Positions 44,308 to 56,036 of a stretch of DNA of 64,000 nt are shown one piece after another. Both the position numbers and the translations under genes were made by a program. Source of the DNA: Adiantum capillus-veneris. Its lineage: Eukaryota > Streptophyta > Polypodiopsida > Polypodiales > Pteridaceae. A model generated the notes under the pieces. The model saw only the letters and a list, made by a program, of their open reading frames with translations. It made no database searches and was not told the DNA's origin. The first letter of the stretch is position 1. Every line of letters starts with the position of its first letter. The stretch lies in contig CM043955.1 in the NCBI GenBank assembly GCA_014529385.2, positions 148,877,640 through 148,941,639 on the forward strand. Reading direction: 5' to 3'.

Positions 44308-45327
44308 TCCTTAAAACTTACTTTCACCTTATCTACCATCAATAATGCTCTCTTTTGAGCCCACACCCATGACTCAAGCAGACAAAGAAGGCCCGCAATG
44401 TTTTGATATTCAAAAAAATCATAATCCTGATTTGTTAGCTTGTAAATTAGGATTTCCAATAATCTTAATGAGGGGTCTCCAACCTATAAATAGGCCCGTC
44501 TCCTTCTTGTAAAACAACCTCCAATATCTCACATAGCACCCCAACACTCTATGCGTGAGGAGAGACTTAGGTGTAGCAACCACTTGTGAGCTTCACTCTT
44601 GGTGTGAGAGAAGCCTTCAAGCTACACATTGTAATTGAGAGAGCGTGAGTTCCACAAATCTCAAAACCACTATTGTATATGCTCCTTCATCATCAATAAA
44701 TTGAGGTTTGGTGCATCAAAGGCGTGATTCGACGTTCAAATCTTCATCCTTCCATTTGTGCAATACGGTTCGGTGAATTCAAGGTGACTTGTGTATTTTG
44801 AGTTTTTATCGGTTGATCTTGATTTAGAAAGTGTTTTAGTGTGTTTTTTTCATTGCCATTTTTTGTCCATTGTAAGAGGGTATTGTGGTGAGAGGTCTCC
44901 CACACCCTAAGACAGTGTGTGTGTTTTGGCAATGTTTAGTAATCACTAAGCATTGAGTGAGTTTTATACAAGTTCTACGATAGCATCATAACGAACCATC
45001 TTCATTTGCAAGTCACAAATAAGGTATTACCCAAGATCCTTTTCTCTCTCTCTTCCCTTTGCTCTAGCTCTCTCTGGTCCTTTGTGTGTGTCTTGGTGTG
45101 AGGTTGTTTGTGTGTTTTGTGTGGTGCATCTTCTTGGTTGTGCCAAAATCTCTCTTGCGTCCTAGTTCGCATACCATAACTAGGTGGTGCCCCTATCTTG
45201 TTTGGGTTTGGCTGTGGGTTTGTTGTTGTGTTGTGCTTGTGGTTGCCCCAGCTCCAATTGAGCAGCACGGGAGCCTTGAGGGGTGTTTAGAGGTCGCCTC
45301 TCTTGTTGCCCGCCCCGGACCGCCTCA
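42643..45327 (+). repeat. Element D 3' LTR
   Basis: About 99.4% identical to the 5' LTR by hand count, with the main length change in the CT tract at 44256-44306. Confidence 0.95.
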
Positions 45328-47460
45328 CTGCTAAGTGGACCCAATCCACATTGTTAGACTCAATCATCCTAGGTAGAACATCCATATAAGGAGAATCTTC
45401 CCAACATCAGTGTCCATTTTACATGTGTAACAATACTGCAATGCGGCCGAGTGAACTGTGGTGTCAGATCTATGATCAATTATAAATGTGCTCGACTAGT
45501 TACAAGATCCACTCAAATAACAGAATCTTGGAACTGCAAGTAGACATGGTTTCTAGACCAGTCATGCACCTTTTTTTCTTCCCTCATGAAAGGACGTCCT
45601 AATATCATCTCAGATGACATGGTGTGCTTGGAGAGATCCATAATAATGCAGGTATGTCTTAATTTATGTTCAAACCTTGATCTTGAGATCTTCTAGCACC
45701 CCGATAGGTTTAACAATAGACCCATTGGCCATCTTTACTACTATGGTTGTGGTCCCAAGGTGAGGTCTTCCCATAGTTTCCCAGCAATTTTTAGTCATAA
45801 TGCTAACCTCAGCGCCACCATCAAGGATTCCCTTCACAGTTAATCCCTTGGTAGTGATTGGTAGGGTTGGCATTGGATTCATCGCCCTCAAAGTATTGTC
45901 CCAACTTGTTAACATGTATTTTTACAATAGGGTTCTAATCTAGGCTATGTTGTGGATCTTAGTGTTCCTCCTCTATTGGCATCTCCCTAGCTCCATCCAT
46001 CTGTGCAAATTGTTGTAGCACAAACTTCAGTTCTCCATTGAGGAAAGCTCAAAGAGCTAAGAAAAGCTCGGGGTCTCCATATAGTTTGGACATGATGGTG
46101 GTTCTAACTTCTAAAGCCATGAAATCCATCAATTTGGAAATATTTAACGGCACCTTTTGGGCTTCAGTCCCTTGATGTGGGGAAGATGGGATCTCCATTT
46201 CTTCGATAGGGTTGGTAGCCCCTCTGTAAACATTCTTTCCAACAAGAAGTGAGTATGCCCACTTTCCCATGACTTTATGTCACTTTCTTCTTGGATGACG
46301 CTAGGTATGGCTAGGGGTCTAAGGACTTTGTGAGGTTGTTGTTGCATAGGGAACAGTGTGTCTGTAATCTAGATCTGCCTAGGTGCTAGTTCTAGATCCC
46401 TTTGGGTATCTTGTACCAAACTCCTTAATTGCTTTACTCGCTCGATCTCCTCTGTAGGGTTTGGATAAGTTCCTATCTTCTTCTTGGATCCTGGCCATTG
46501 TGGCTAATGACCATCTTCCTTGTTGGTTTCTTTCTTAGTGGTCGTTTTGATCTCCATGGTTTCACCTGAATCAGAATCCTCTTCGGCGTCGTTCATATAT
46601 ACGGGGTCGTCACCAATCCCTATGTTGGTCTTCGAACTGGGGTCTGACTTCGCTGCTTTTTGCGATCTCTTCCTTCGTGTTTTCTTCTTCTTCTGAGATT
46701 GGGCAATTGATGCCGTGTCTCTTTCTTCAAGAATATAATTTTGTTTTTGGAGCATCGATCGTGTGAGTACGTTAACTGGTACCACAAGTGTATTTTGTGA
46801 TGGCTCCTCGGTAACCTCAATCAAGTTTAATGGCGTGATCTTCGGCGTATTTGGATGATTTGGACATTGGGCAATCAAATAATCTATGCCACATCGATTA
46901 CACATGAGTATCGACATTGTAGACGTGCTCGCTTGATTGGTTTGCATTACTGTGGCATTCTTTTGTAGCCTAATAGGACACTCGGCTACACGATGTGGAC
47001 CTCCATACTCATAGCATTAAAGAGGTGCTCTCTTGACAATGTAATTGATATATTTTGGCCTCTTGCAGCAAGAGAAGCTACTTGATAGACAGGTTTGACT
47101 TGTCCCCAATAGTCCTCCATGTAGTATTGTAGACTTTCTTCAAGTGCATCAATCCCATAGGCAATATTAGGGTCTGTATCTTCCTCACAACTTTCCAAAG
47201 AAGCAATAGATGACTTACAACCCACTTGATTCACAGAAGTGATTCTTGGATGTGGTGGTTGCTGTCCGAGCACTGGAGATGGTAAGGGTGTTGTTTGAAT
47301 AACATTTTAGGCCCTAGCGACCATGTGTTGTGATGTTTGTTCAAGAGGTCGGGCCGACATCAATGCAGGCACTCAAGGTGTGTCTGTCCATGCTAAGGTT
47401 GGTCTATTGGCCATCACGCACTTAAATACTATGCAATCGTTAGCTTGATGACCATACCTC
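45328..47460 (-). pseudogene. Element C, 5' part: Gag end, zinc knuckles and first protease
   Basis: Continuation of element C beyond D. From 47460 downward there are RYGHQAND (the end of a CX2CX4HX4C knuckle cut by the G LTR), the YYMEDYWGQVKPVYQ block (46986-47273), CYEYGGPHRVAEC-like sequence with one Cys changed to Tyr, CNRCGIDYLIAQC (46504-46947) and a Lys-rich linker. The VRTTIMSKLYGDPE block follows at 46049-46270, then the protease VKGILDGGAEVSIMT at 45670-45915 and the post-protease spacer to the D insertion point. Stops and frameshifts occur near 45930, 46260 and 47310. Confidence 0.8.
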
Positions 47461-48123
<663 letters not shown>

Positions 48124-48140
48124 TGCCCCCCTTCCTGATG

Positions 48141-49579
48141 TAAATTTTTTTCAGCCACTGCAAAATCAAACAACATTGGCACAGTAATTGCATTCTCATA
48201 TACAATTAAAAAGCATATGCAGTTCTAGACAAACAAATTGATTGGTAACATAATTTTAGACCATTTGTCAGCAATAAACATTAAATTTTAATATAATCAG
48301 ATGCATAAACAGTTATGAAGGTCAAAAACTATACAAGTCTAGGGTTGCTAATTTAACGATCAAAAGACACTAGAGATCAACTATTAATACCATGGGCAAC
48401 CTTCTCAATTTTATCTGGTCAATTAAGTTGTTCAATCGTGAGAGCCAAGTATTTCTTGTCCAAGGGCTGACTAGAGACTATACCTAGAAGACCTTGTAGT
48501 TAAGCTACGATAAAAGGAATTGCTTATGAAATCATCGCCTGACTTATTTCCTTTTCTTTGACCCTCCAAAGTCTTTTCACATTGTTTCAATTTTGATGTG
48601 TGTGCTTATTTTGTATGCCTTGGGTTTTTTGCTTTTCAAGGAAAAGCGCCCACACTGGGAACCTCTAGGGCTCTAGTACCATAGGTGATACATGTGAGTC
48701 AAGTACCAAATCAAGCTAAGATTTCTCTTCGCGCTTAAGATTTTACATTGTGGCACTTTTTTTTTTTTTTTTTGTGTTCGTTTTTCGCATTTTAATTTTG
48801 TAACTTTGGGGGGTCATATAACATTGTTACTCTCCCTAGGCTGAGGTGAGTGAAGTACCAAATCAAGCTGAGATTTCTCTTCCAGCTTAAGATTTTACAT
48901 TGTGGCACTTTGATTTTTTTTGTTTGTAAGTTTTTAGCATTTTAATTTTGTAACTTTAGGGGGTCATATAACACTGTTACCTCCCCAAGCTCATCACACT
49001 AGTAAACTCCCCTTATAATAATTAAGCTAAAGGTCAATAGGGACTAAGCCCACTAGAAAGCCCTAGTACATTGCACACAATGCTGCCTAAATTGGATTAA
49101 GAACCTAAGTAACCATTGATTATTAGGAAGGCATTCCCCATGGTATTAAGAGAAGATCTCTAACACCTAGCTTGGTCAAACTAGCTTAATCGGACTGCTT
49201 GATTTTTAAACCTAGACAAGTGATTATGACAAAAAAAATACGTTGAATTTAATGTTTGATACTAAGCAAATGTGCTGAATATTATGCTACCAATCACAAT
49301 TAAAGCAGACAAACATGGATGCAAAAAAGATAAGGGGCAATGCTAATGGACAAGAAACACCTGTTTGTGTTGATGGTCACTCTTGATTTGAAGTCTGAAT
49401 GAGAGAAATATTCCATGAAGGTCCAAATCCTAACAACAGCAACACGTTCATGTACACACTAGGAAACACAAAGAATACCTCTAGGAGGCACATCAGTGGG
49501 AAAAGGTACCAACACTTATTGAACACAATTAAAAAACATAAGGAACCCTAACCTAATTATTTGCACTCCCCCTCGAGAG
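48141..49579 (-). other. Element G 3' noncoding region
   Basis: Colinear with 7946-9307 (A) and 61250-62608 (E). It carries a local direct duplication of about 150 bp: AAGTACCAAATCAAGCT occurs at 48701 and 48853, with following sequence shared. Confidence 0.7.
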
Positions 49580-49996
49580 TCAAGGGAATAGGATATTGTA
49601 GAAATTAGGGAGGAACCCTAAGGCCAAACCCCTATCCTCGTCATTGAGAAAAACAAATTCATCATCCGTGAGACCATATGCGCCATCCGTATAATCATGT
49701 AAATCTTCTTCACCATCAGAGGCACCGATGTTTACTAAGAAGGTCACTAGATGCCTATAGTCATCTTGGTCAAAAGGAGCAATGGGAGAGACACTCTCTA
49801 CTAAGTATGGATCAGTCGTGGTGGTCAAGAGATGTATCAGCCACTCTAACTCCTCAGAATTCCTCTCACATGCTAGCGTACCTACCAAATCCCATTCATA
49901 GGCAAGCACTGGAAAGACCATGTGAAACACTTGTGAAAAGTAAAGAGGGTACCTCTCACCCAAGGCAGGAGTGGATGAATCTAGCGTACTAGCCAT
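49580..49996 (-). CDS. ORF3, element G copy (138 codons, open)
   Basis: The ATG at 49996 (MASTLDSSTPALGERYP) and stop at 49580 match ORF3 of E in start, stop and length, apart from small in-frame indels (one extra Thr, loss of Gln-Ala-Tyr). Most differences are conservative. The protein has an aromatic N-terminal half (YFSQVFHMVFPVL), the ACERNSEELEWLIHLL helix and an acidic C-terminal half (EEDLHDYTDGAYGL, DDEFVFLNDEDRGL), ending NILFP. It has no Cys-rich motif, signal peptide or membrane helix. Function unknown. A TATA-like box lies upstream at 50133-50143. Confidence 0.6.
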   Translation of the reverse strand: MASTLDSSTPALGERYPLYFSQVFHMVFPVLAYEWDLVGTLACERNSEELEWLIHLLTTTTDPYLVESVSPIAPFDQDDYRHLVTFLVNIGASDGEEDLHDYTDGAYGLTDDEFVFLNDEDRGLALGFLPNFYNILFP

Positions 49997-50082
49997 ATCT
50001 GTACACACAAATAGATGATGGTTAGAGTGCATATATTACAAGGGTCGTGTTCTTGTGCATAATATGTTTTTATGATTTTGTG

Positions 50083-50292
50083 TTATGGCTCTTGCTCTTT
50101 TACTTTTTTATCTTGTTTTTGTGAGTATAAGGCTTTATATATACATTCCCTAAGATTGGAAATTGAGAGGTTAGGGAGGAAGGTTGAGAGGGAAGCAAGT
50201 GAATGATAGATGTCAGCAAACACTCCCCCCTTCCTTGAGTAGATCATACCTTTTGGAATGATGTCGTCACCTTTTGAAACCGATTGTTCCAA
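50083..50292 (-). other. Short conserved frame across the internal PPT, element G
   Basis: A 69-codon frame (KGDDIIPKGMIY..., ending DKKVKEQEP) is also open in E at 60541-60741 and starts within the last codons of the Pol tail in another frame. It spans the internal polypurine tract (50221-50238) and the TATA-like box, so its conservation may reflect those sites. Coding status uncertain. Confidence 0.35.
50133..50143 (-). promoter_or_regulatory. TATA-like box upstream of ORF3, element G
   Basis: The minus strand reads TATATATAAAG, identical to E at 60681-60691. It is about 140 bp before the ORF3 ATG and 80-90 bp after the internal polypurine tract. Confidence 0.45.
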
Positions 50293-50295
50293 GTT

Positions 50296-50893
50296 GTTAT
50301 GGGTGAAGGCTTTAACTAATAGTTTTCGACCGCCCTATGCGTTTCATCTAGTTGAAGGGTGGTAAGGTACTCTCCCATGATTTTATTTGCAACGTCGTTG
50401 TAGGTGGTGAATTTACAAAAGGAGGTGCAAACTCTTCCTTGTTTATATGGATATGTACAATGGTGGGTGGAGGTTGTGTCAAAGCTTCTATTTCCGTATA
50501 AGAACTACATGAAGAGCAAGAAGCTTCATTTGATTTCCCTATTCCTGAGCTAGGTGGAACAAATCGTTCTTTCTTCGGTACCCAAACTAGCTCTGGAGTG
50601 GGTGTGTAGCATTCCGTGATTTTTTTCTTTCCGTGATCTTCAATTTGTTTTGGAGCCATAGGATTGAGCTCAAATGGGCCAGGTGACAAGTAAGAGCACA
50701 ATTTATGTTTTGGCACCCAGATTTGATCATTTCCTTCATAGTAGCCTTGGGCTTCCAATAGTTTTTTAGGAATCCAACACAACGTTTCTTTACATTTCTT
50801 GAGGCGAGCGGGACGTCTCTTACCAGGCTCCTGTCTTTTAGCACTAGCTATGGTCACTAAAGAAGCTTTAGGGACCCACTTGTATGTTTTCAT
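50296..50893 (-). pseudogene. Pol tail, element G
   Basis: The frame 50348-50893 has TYKWVPKASL, a Lys/Arg-rich stretch, IPKKLLEAQGYYEG, KITECYTPTPELVWVPKKE, a Ser/Cys/Pro/Thr-rich part and SWESTLPPF. A one-base change near 50350 then shifts the ENYW end into another frame. Confidence 0.65.
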
Positions 50894-50895
50894 TG

Positions 50896-51471
50896 TTATT
50901 TGGGATGGGTCTTGTGTGTCTCGAGCTTTATTTGAACTACATCAGTTGAAGCTCTAGAGAGTTGGGCTATGGGGACATATGGTTCAACCTCTTGGACATG
51001 CAATGTTCTGGGTTTTATTTCCTTAAGAGGCAATATCTCAGGGACTATGGCTTGAGTGGTAGGGCTAAGAGTTGGTTTCTGCGTTGTGACACCCCCTGTC
51101 CCCCAATCAATAGTGCATTTGGTGGCTATCATCCACGTGCGTCCCAGGTTTATATTACTCTCCATAGTTCCAGCAGGCATGACCAAAAAGTCTTGAGCTA
51201 CAACCCCATTTTCATAACTGACAGAAGTGTGCCAGATTCCAAAAACCGCAGTTTTTTTCTTGTTGACACCCTTGACTTGGATAATTCTCTCAGGTAGAGG
51301 TGGCTTTCCCAACTGACACCAAACTCCATATGACAATAGATTATACTTAGCACTCGTGTCCAATAAGGGGTTATATAACACTTTTCCATAGGCACTGTTT
51401 AGCTCAATAGGGTATCGTAGAGGTGTGTTAGAGTCCAACCAATCATCCTCTGTTTCAACGTGGAATGCATG
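50896..51471 (-). pseudogene. Second aspartic-protease-like domain, element G (DTS variant)
   Basis: The open frame has TPLRYPIELNSAYGKVLYN, LLDTSAKYNLLSYGVWCQLG, VKGVNKKKTAVFGIWHTS and FLVMPAGTMESNINLGRTWM, colinear with E. Gly of DTG is Ser. The frame begins right at the inversion junction, so its upstream integrase part is lost. Confidence 0.65.
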
Positions 51472-54459
51472 TCCAAAGAACGCTATATGCAAGCAACAAG
51501 GGAGAGGAAAATTGAGAACCTACGAAGGCTAGAACAAAGTCGAGCCCTGAAAGCAAAGGCTCCTATGACAACAATCATGCTAGCCGAGCAACCGAGTGCT
51601 CCCAAGGTAGCAGTCATGGAGGGGCCAGCTATGGGGAGCAATAATGCTTCCACTTCAAGGGAAACCTCCAGCACGCCAGGCCTAGATGGGATATTCCTAA
51701 ACGAAAATTGGGAGTATGACCTACAAGCAGAAGCTTTAACTGATCGGTACACAGGACACACCTATCATGTGGGTTGGTTAGATGTTCTACAATCCACAAC
51801 GGGTGCTACTAGCATAGATGAGCAACAACAGAAAGTCTGTGATGTCCTCCATAGGATTGTCGAGTTAGAAAGACAGAACACAGGGATCAACATGCCTTCA
51901 ACAGGCCTAATGAGATTCTTGGATACGGGAAAGGCCAACCAACCAACCCTGTCACAAATGGAGACTCCCTCAGTGAGCCCCATTGATCCTCCATATGTTG
52001 TTTCGCCAGGAGCCTCAGTACAATCTGAGCCCACAAGTGGCAGCTTTACCTTCCCAGATCTAGCTCATCTTTCTCTTAATGACACTACGGCTACCATGCA
52101 TATCCCAATGGTGAGCATGACAAGAAGTACACCATGGAGTTCATTTGTTAACACTGCGCCGATGCCTAGTAGCACAGTGCCCCCAACTATACCTACATGT
52201 ATGTATCAATCATGTGCACCTGTCGTACCTCAGCCTCATGTAGCTCCTACACCTCCGATTATTCCAAGAGCTTACAATCCACAATGGAATTATCCAAGCT
52301 CTTATACAAGTGGAGCCATGCCATTTAATAATAACATGCCATATCAGGCACCCCCTATGCCTAGGGCCACGCCTGTAAACTTTGGACCACCGTCTGGTAC
52401 ACCACCATACGAAATTTGGGACCCAAGAGCCGCGCCTATGCCAAGGCCAAGGCCAACTCCCATCTCACATGTGGTTCCAGGAGCACATACACCCATTATA
52501 CCTGCTCAAATAGGAGATTTGGCAGCATTTTCTCAAACTATCGGTCGCTCTATTGCGGAAAACATGCGTAGTGCACCTGATAGAGAGCTTAGGAGCAAGG
52601 CAGTTCAAGTAGCTAAGCTCACACAAAAATTCAGTGGAGACGGAGATGCTAGAAAGCATATGGAAGTCTTTGAACATGTGTGCGATTCCTTGGAAGAGCA
52701 CAATGAGCTACATAAGTGTAAGGCTTTGAGTTTGACCCTAAGCGGAAAGGCTGGAGATTGGTATAGAACCTTAAGAGTAGAAGAGAAAACGATCTACTCT
52801 ACTCTTAGGAGACTGTTCTTAAAAGAATACATACGAGAGGGAGTACTTTGGGGTGTAGCCTCTCAGCTCCAGAAAGCCTAACGAGAAGAAGGTGAATCCG
52901 TGAGAGACTTCATTAGTTGCCTAAAGAATTTGAATTCTCGATGCAATCCAAACGAGCGATTCAACAACAACCAATTGCTCGATAGATTCATTAGGGGACT
53001 ACGACATGAAAGTATCTATAATGGCCTAGTCATTAGAGGTATCACTACTTGGGAAGCAGTCACCATGAATGCAATCCAATTGGAGGATAATTTAATGATT
53101 GCAGGAGAAAGAGTGTCTGCCGAGCCGAAGTCAAGTAGCTCGCAAGCGTCAGGGCATGAGCCAATGAAGATAAAGCCAATCGTGAAAGAGCAAACGATAT
53201 CTGAGATGACTTTGGCAGATCTCACCAAGGCCATCCAAGAAAGCCTTAGGGGTAATCGTGCTCCACAAAACACTCATATGTATCCAAGAAGGGAGCAACA
53301 ATGGTGCTCAATTTGCTTGGGCCCACATACTACGAGTGAATGCCCTACTTTCAGAGTAAAGTTTAACGGGACTTGTAACGCGTGTGGTAGGTATGGCCAT
53401 CAAGCGAAGGATTGCCTGATGCTTAAACGCATCATGGAAAATAGACCGCCTATAGCTTGGGCAAACTGACCTCGAGTTCCTGCATTGATGCCTACCCCAC
53501 CCATGGAGTAACAGTTGCCATTACAGCACATGGTCCCTAGAACCCAAAATATGGTCCAAACCACACCGTTGCCACCTCCAGTGCTAGGACCGCAACCTCC
53601 TCATCCAAGAGTTACACCTATGAACCAAATAGGTTGCGAGTCATCTAGTACTTATGTAGATTGCGAAGGGGACATAGACCCTAGTATCACCTATGGAGTC
53701 GACATGCTTGAGGAGTGTCCCATGTACTATATGGAAGACCATTGGGGACAAATCAAACCGGTATATCAAGCTACTGCGCTTGTAGCAAGAGGCCAAAACA
53801 TTAATAGTTTTGCCAAGAGACCACCTCTTCAGTGCTACGAATGTGGTGGACCACATTGAGTAGCTGAGTGCCCCATTAGAATGCAAAAGAATGTTGCACT
53901 AATGCAAACAAGTCAAGGGAGTGCATTGGCAATGCCAATACTCATTTGTAATCGTTGTGGCATAGATCATTTGATTGCACAGTGTCCTAACAATCCAAAC
54001 ACACCGAAAATCACACCATTGAACTTAATAGAGATTGTTGATGGGACACCACCAACTATAAACATAGCACCAGTGAATGCACTCACACGGTCGATGCTCC
54101 AAAAGCAAAATTACATCCTCGAAGAGAGAGATGCTGCATCCATTGGCCGAGCGAGAAAAAAGAAAACACGAAGAAAGAAATCCCTTAATGCTTCTAGCTC
54201 AAAACCTAGTTCAAAGACTAACATAGGGACAGGAGAGGATCCCGTGTATATGAATGACCCTGAGGATGACTCAGATTCGATAGAGACCACGGAGACCAAA
54301 ACTATTACTACAAAGGAAAAAGCCAGTGAGGAGGATCACGAGAGGGAATTACGACGAACACCAAAAGAGTATTCAAAGTTAAACCACCCAGTTGCGAACC
54401 CCCAAGATAAGCCACGAGAGACCAAAAATGAGGATTGCAAGAGAAAGATTGGAACCTAA
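51472..54459 (+). pseudogene. gag with four zinc knuckles, element E
   Basis: All in one frame with stops at 52879, 53467, 53509, 53857 and 54457. Order: Arg/Glu-rich start, NENWEYDLQAEALTDRYTGHTY, a Pro/Met/Thr-rich spacer (about 51960-52510), and a capsid-like region (KFSGDGDARKHMEVFEHVCD, LSGKAGDWYRTL, EGESVRDFISCLKNL). The knuckles follow: CSICLGPHTTSEC (53305-53343), CNACGRYGHQAKDC (53374-53415), CYECGGPH-stop-VAEC (53833-53871) and CNRCGIDHLIAQC (53947-53985). Only the second has the usual CX2CX4HX4C spacing. The others are CX2CX3HX4C. The C-terminal part is Lys/Arg-rich (RARKKKTRRKKS). Gag proteins of plant gypsy elements normally have one or two knuckles. Confidence 0.85.
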
Positions 54460-54471
54460 CCAAACCCAATA

Positions 54472-56036
54472 GTGAAAATTGAACGAGTCCAACAACTGAG
54501 GGGTTTGGTGGAAGAAACTCAACGAACATTAGAACCTGAACCCAAACATATCCAGATGTCGGACACAGTGTTTCCCACACAAGTTCAACCTCACAAGAAC
54601 TACAGGCCGTTAGCTATACCCAGTATCATTCGGGAAGAGAGTGAGGGTAGGACATCTGAAAGTGGACACGCACCTTTCCTACTAGAGAGAATGTTTGGTG
54701 AGGGAATGCCCGACCCCCTTGAGGAAGTGGAGATTCCATCTTCACCATTCTCTTGTCAGGGTCCTACGTCCCACAAGATGCCATTAAATGTTGCCAAATT
54801 GATGGATTTCATGTCTTCAGAAGTTAGAACCACCATCATGTCCAAACTATATAAAGACCCCGAGCTAGTCTCAGCTCTTCGAGCCTTCCTCAATGGAGAA
54901 TTACAGACCGGATTACCACAGTTTGCACATATGAACAAACCTGACTCGGTAATGAATGATGAGGAACATTTAGCACCACCATCTGACCTAGCGGGACATG
55001 AATCTGTTATTGAAGTACCCGTTAAGAAGTTGGGGCAATACTTTGAAGGTGATGAATCTAATGCTACTCTACCAATCACTACTAAATGATTAACTGTAAA
55101 GGGGGTCCTTGACGGTGGTGCGGGAGTCAGCATGGTGACAAAGAGTTGTTGGGAGTCTATGGGGTGACCTCACCTTGAAGCCACAAGCGTAGTGGTAAAA
55201 ATGGCTAATGGATCTATTGTTACGCCTACTGGAATGCTAAAGGATCTCAGAATCAAGGTCTTGGGACACAAGGTAAGGCAGACTTTCATTGTTATGGATT
55301 TTTCCAAGCATCCTATGTCATTTGAGATGATCTTAGGGCGTCCATTCATGAGGGAAGCAAAAATGGTGCATGACTGGTCCAAAAACCACGTCTACTTACA
55401 GTTCCAAGACTCTGTCATTCGAGTTGATCTTTTAAGTGGTCCAACGCATCCTCTAGGAAATAAATTCATCATTGATGTTCGATCAGACACAACAATTCAC
55501 TCAGTTCCATTACAGTATTGTTACACGTGTAACAAAGACACGGATATTGGGGAGAACTCTCCTTATATGGATATCCTACCCGGAATGGTTGAGTCAGACA
55601 ATGTCGATTGGGTGCACCTAGCGGCAACTATAGATACATGGAGAGCTAGAGGAACAACTTGGGTAACACCAGATGGGGAAGAGATACCACACATTGCACC
55701 GGTAAACATGTTAGGTGTAGCGCATGTAACATCCGATGATAAGAAAGAGGCACACCTACCTGAGAGTGAAACCGATGATTCCTCAAAGGCTTTAGGCCAA
55801 TACACATAAGAAACGGAATCTCAGGGAGAAATGGATTCAGAACCTGAGGAACATCGAGTGAACCAAGTATAGAAACTGAACACTCAAGGCCTAGTACGAC
55901 CATCTATGGTAATTTATATGAGAGTGAAGAAGATACAAGCGAAGACCTATCAGGCGAGTCGAGTTCAAACATTTACCAAAATCAAAACCTTAACAAGAAA
56001 CAAAGGTCATATAAGAGACGACGATATCGAGCAAAT
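54472..56036 (+). pseudogene. First protease and spacer, element E
   Basis: Same frame as gag. The VRTTIMSKLYKDPELVSAL block comes first, then a stop at 55087 and the protease VLDGGAGVSMVTKSCW (Asp at 55111). A stop at 55165 precedes ATSVVVKMANGSIV and FEMILGRPFMREAKMVH. The acidic spacer includes GTTWVTPDGEEIP. Stop at 55807. A frame change at about 55850-55880 leads to ESEEDTSEDLSGESS and the basic KKQRSYKRRRYRANVRA patch, which runs into the RT frame at 56037. Confidence 0.8.

Larger units (their letters stand above)
34047..45327 (+). mobile_element. Element D: intact-looking Tat-like Ty3/gypsy retrotransposon
   Basis: Two 2.68-kb LTRs (34047-36724, 42643-45327) flank a primer site, two leader ORFs, one uninterrupted Gag-Pol frame and a polypurine tract. 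It lies inside element C. Host sequence reads GCTGC before and CTGCT after, a 4-5-bp duplication of the C sequence that is intact in A at about 14934. I count about 15 substitutions plus microsatellite changes between the LTRs. All catalytic residues of protease, RT, second RNase H and integrase are present. It is likely recent and may still encode its own proteins. Confidence 0.95.
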
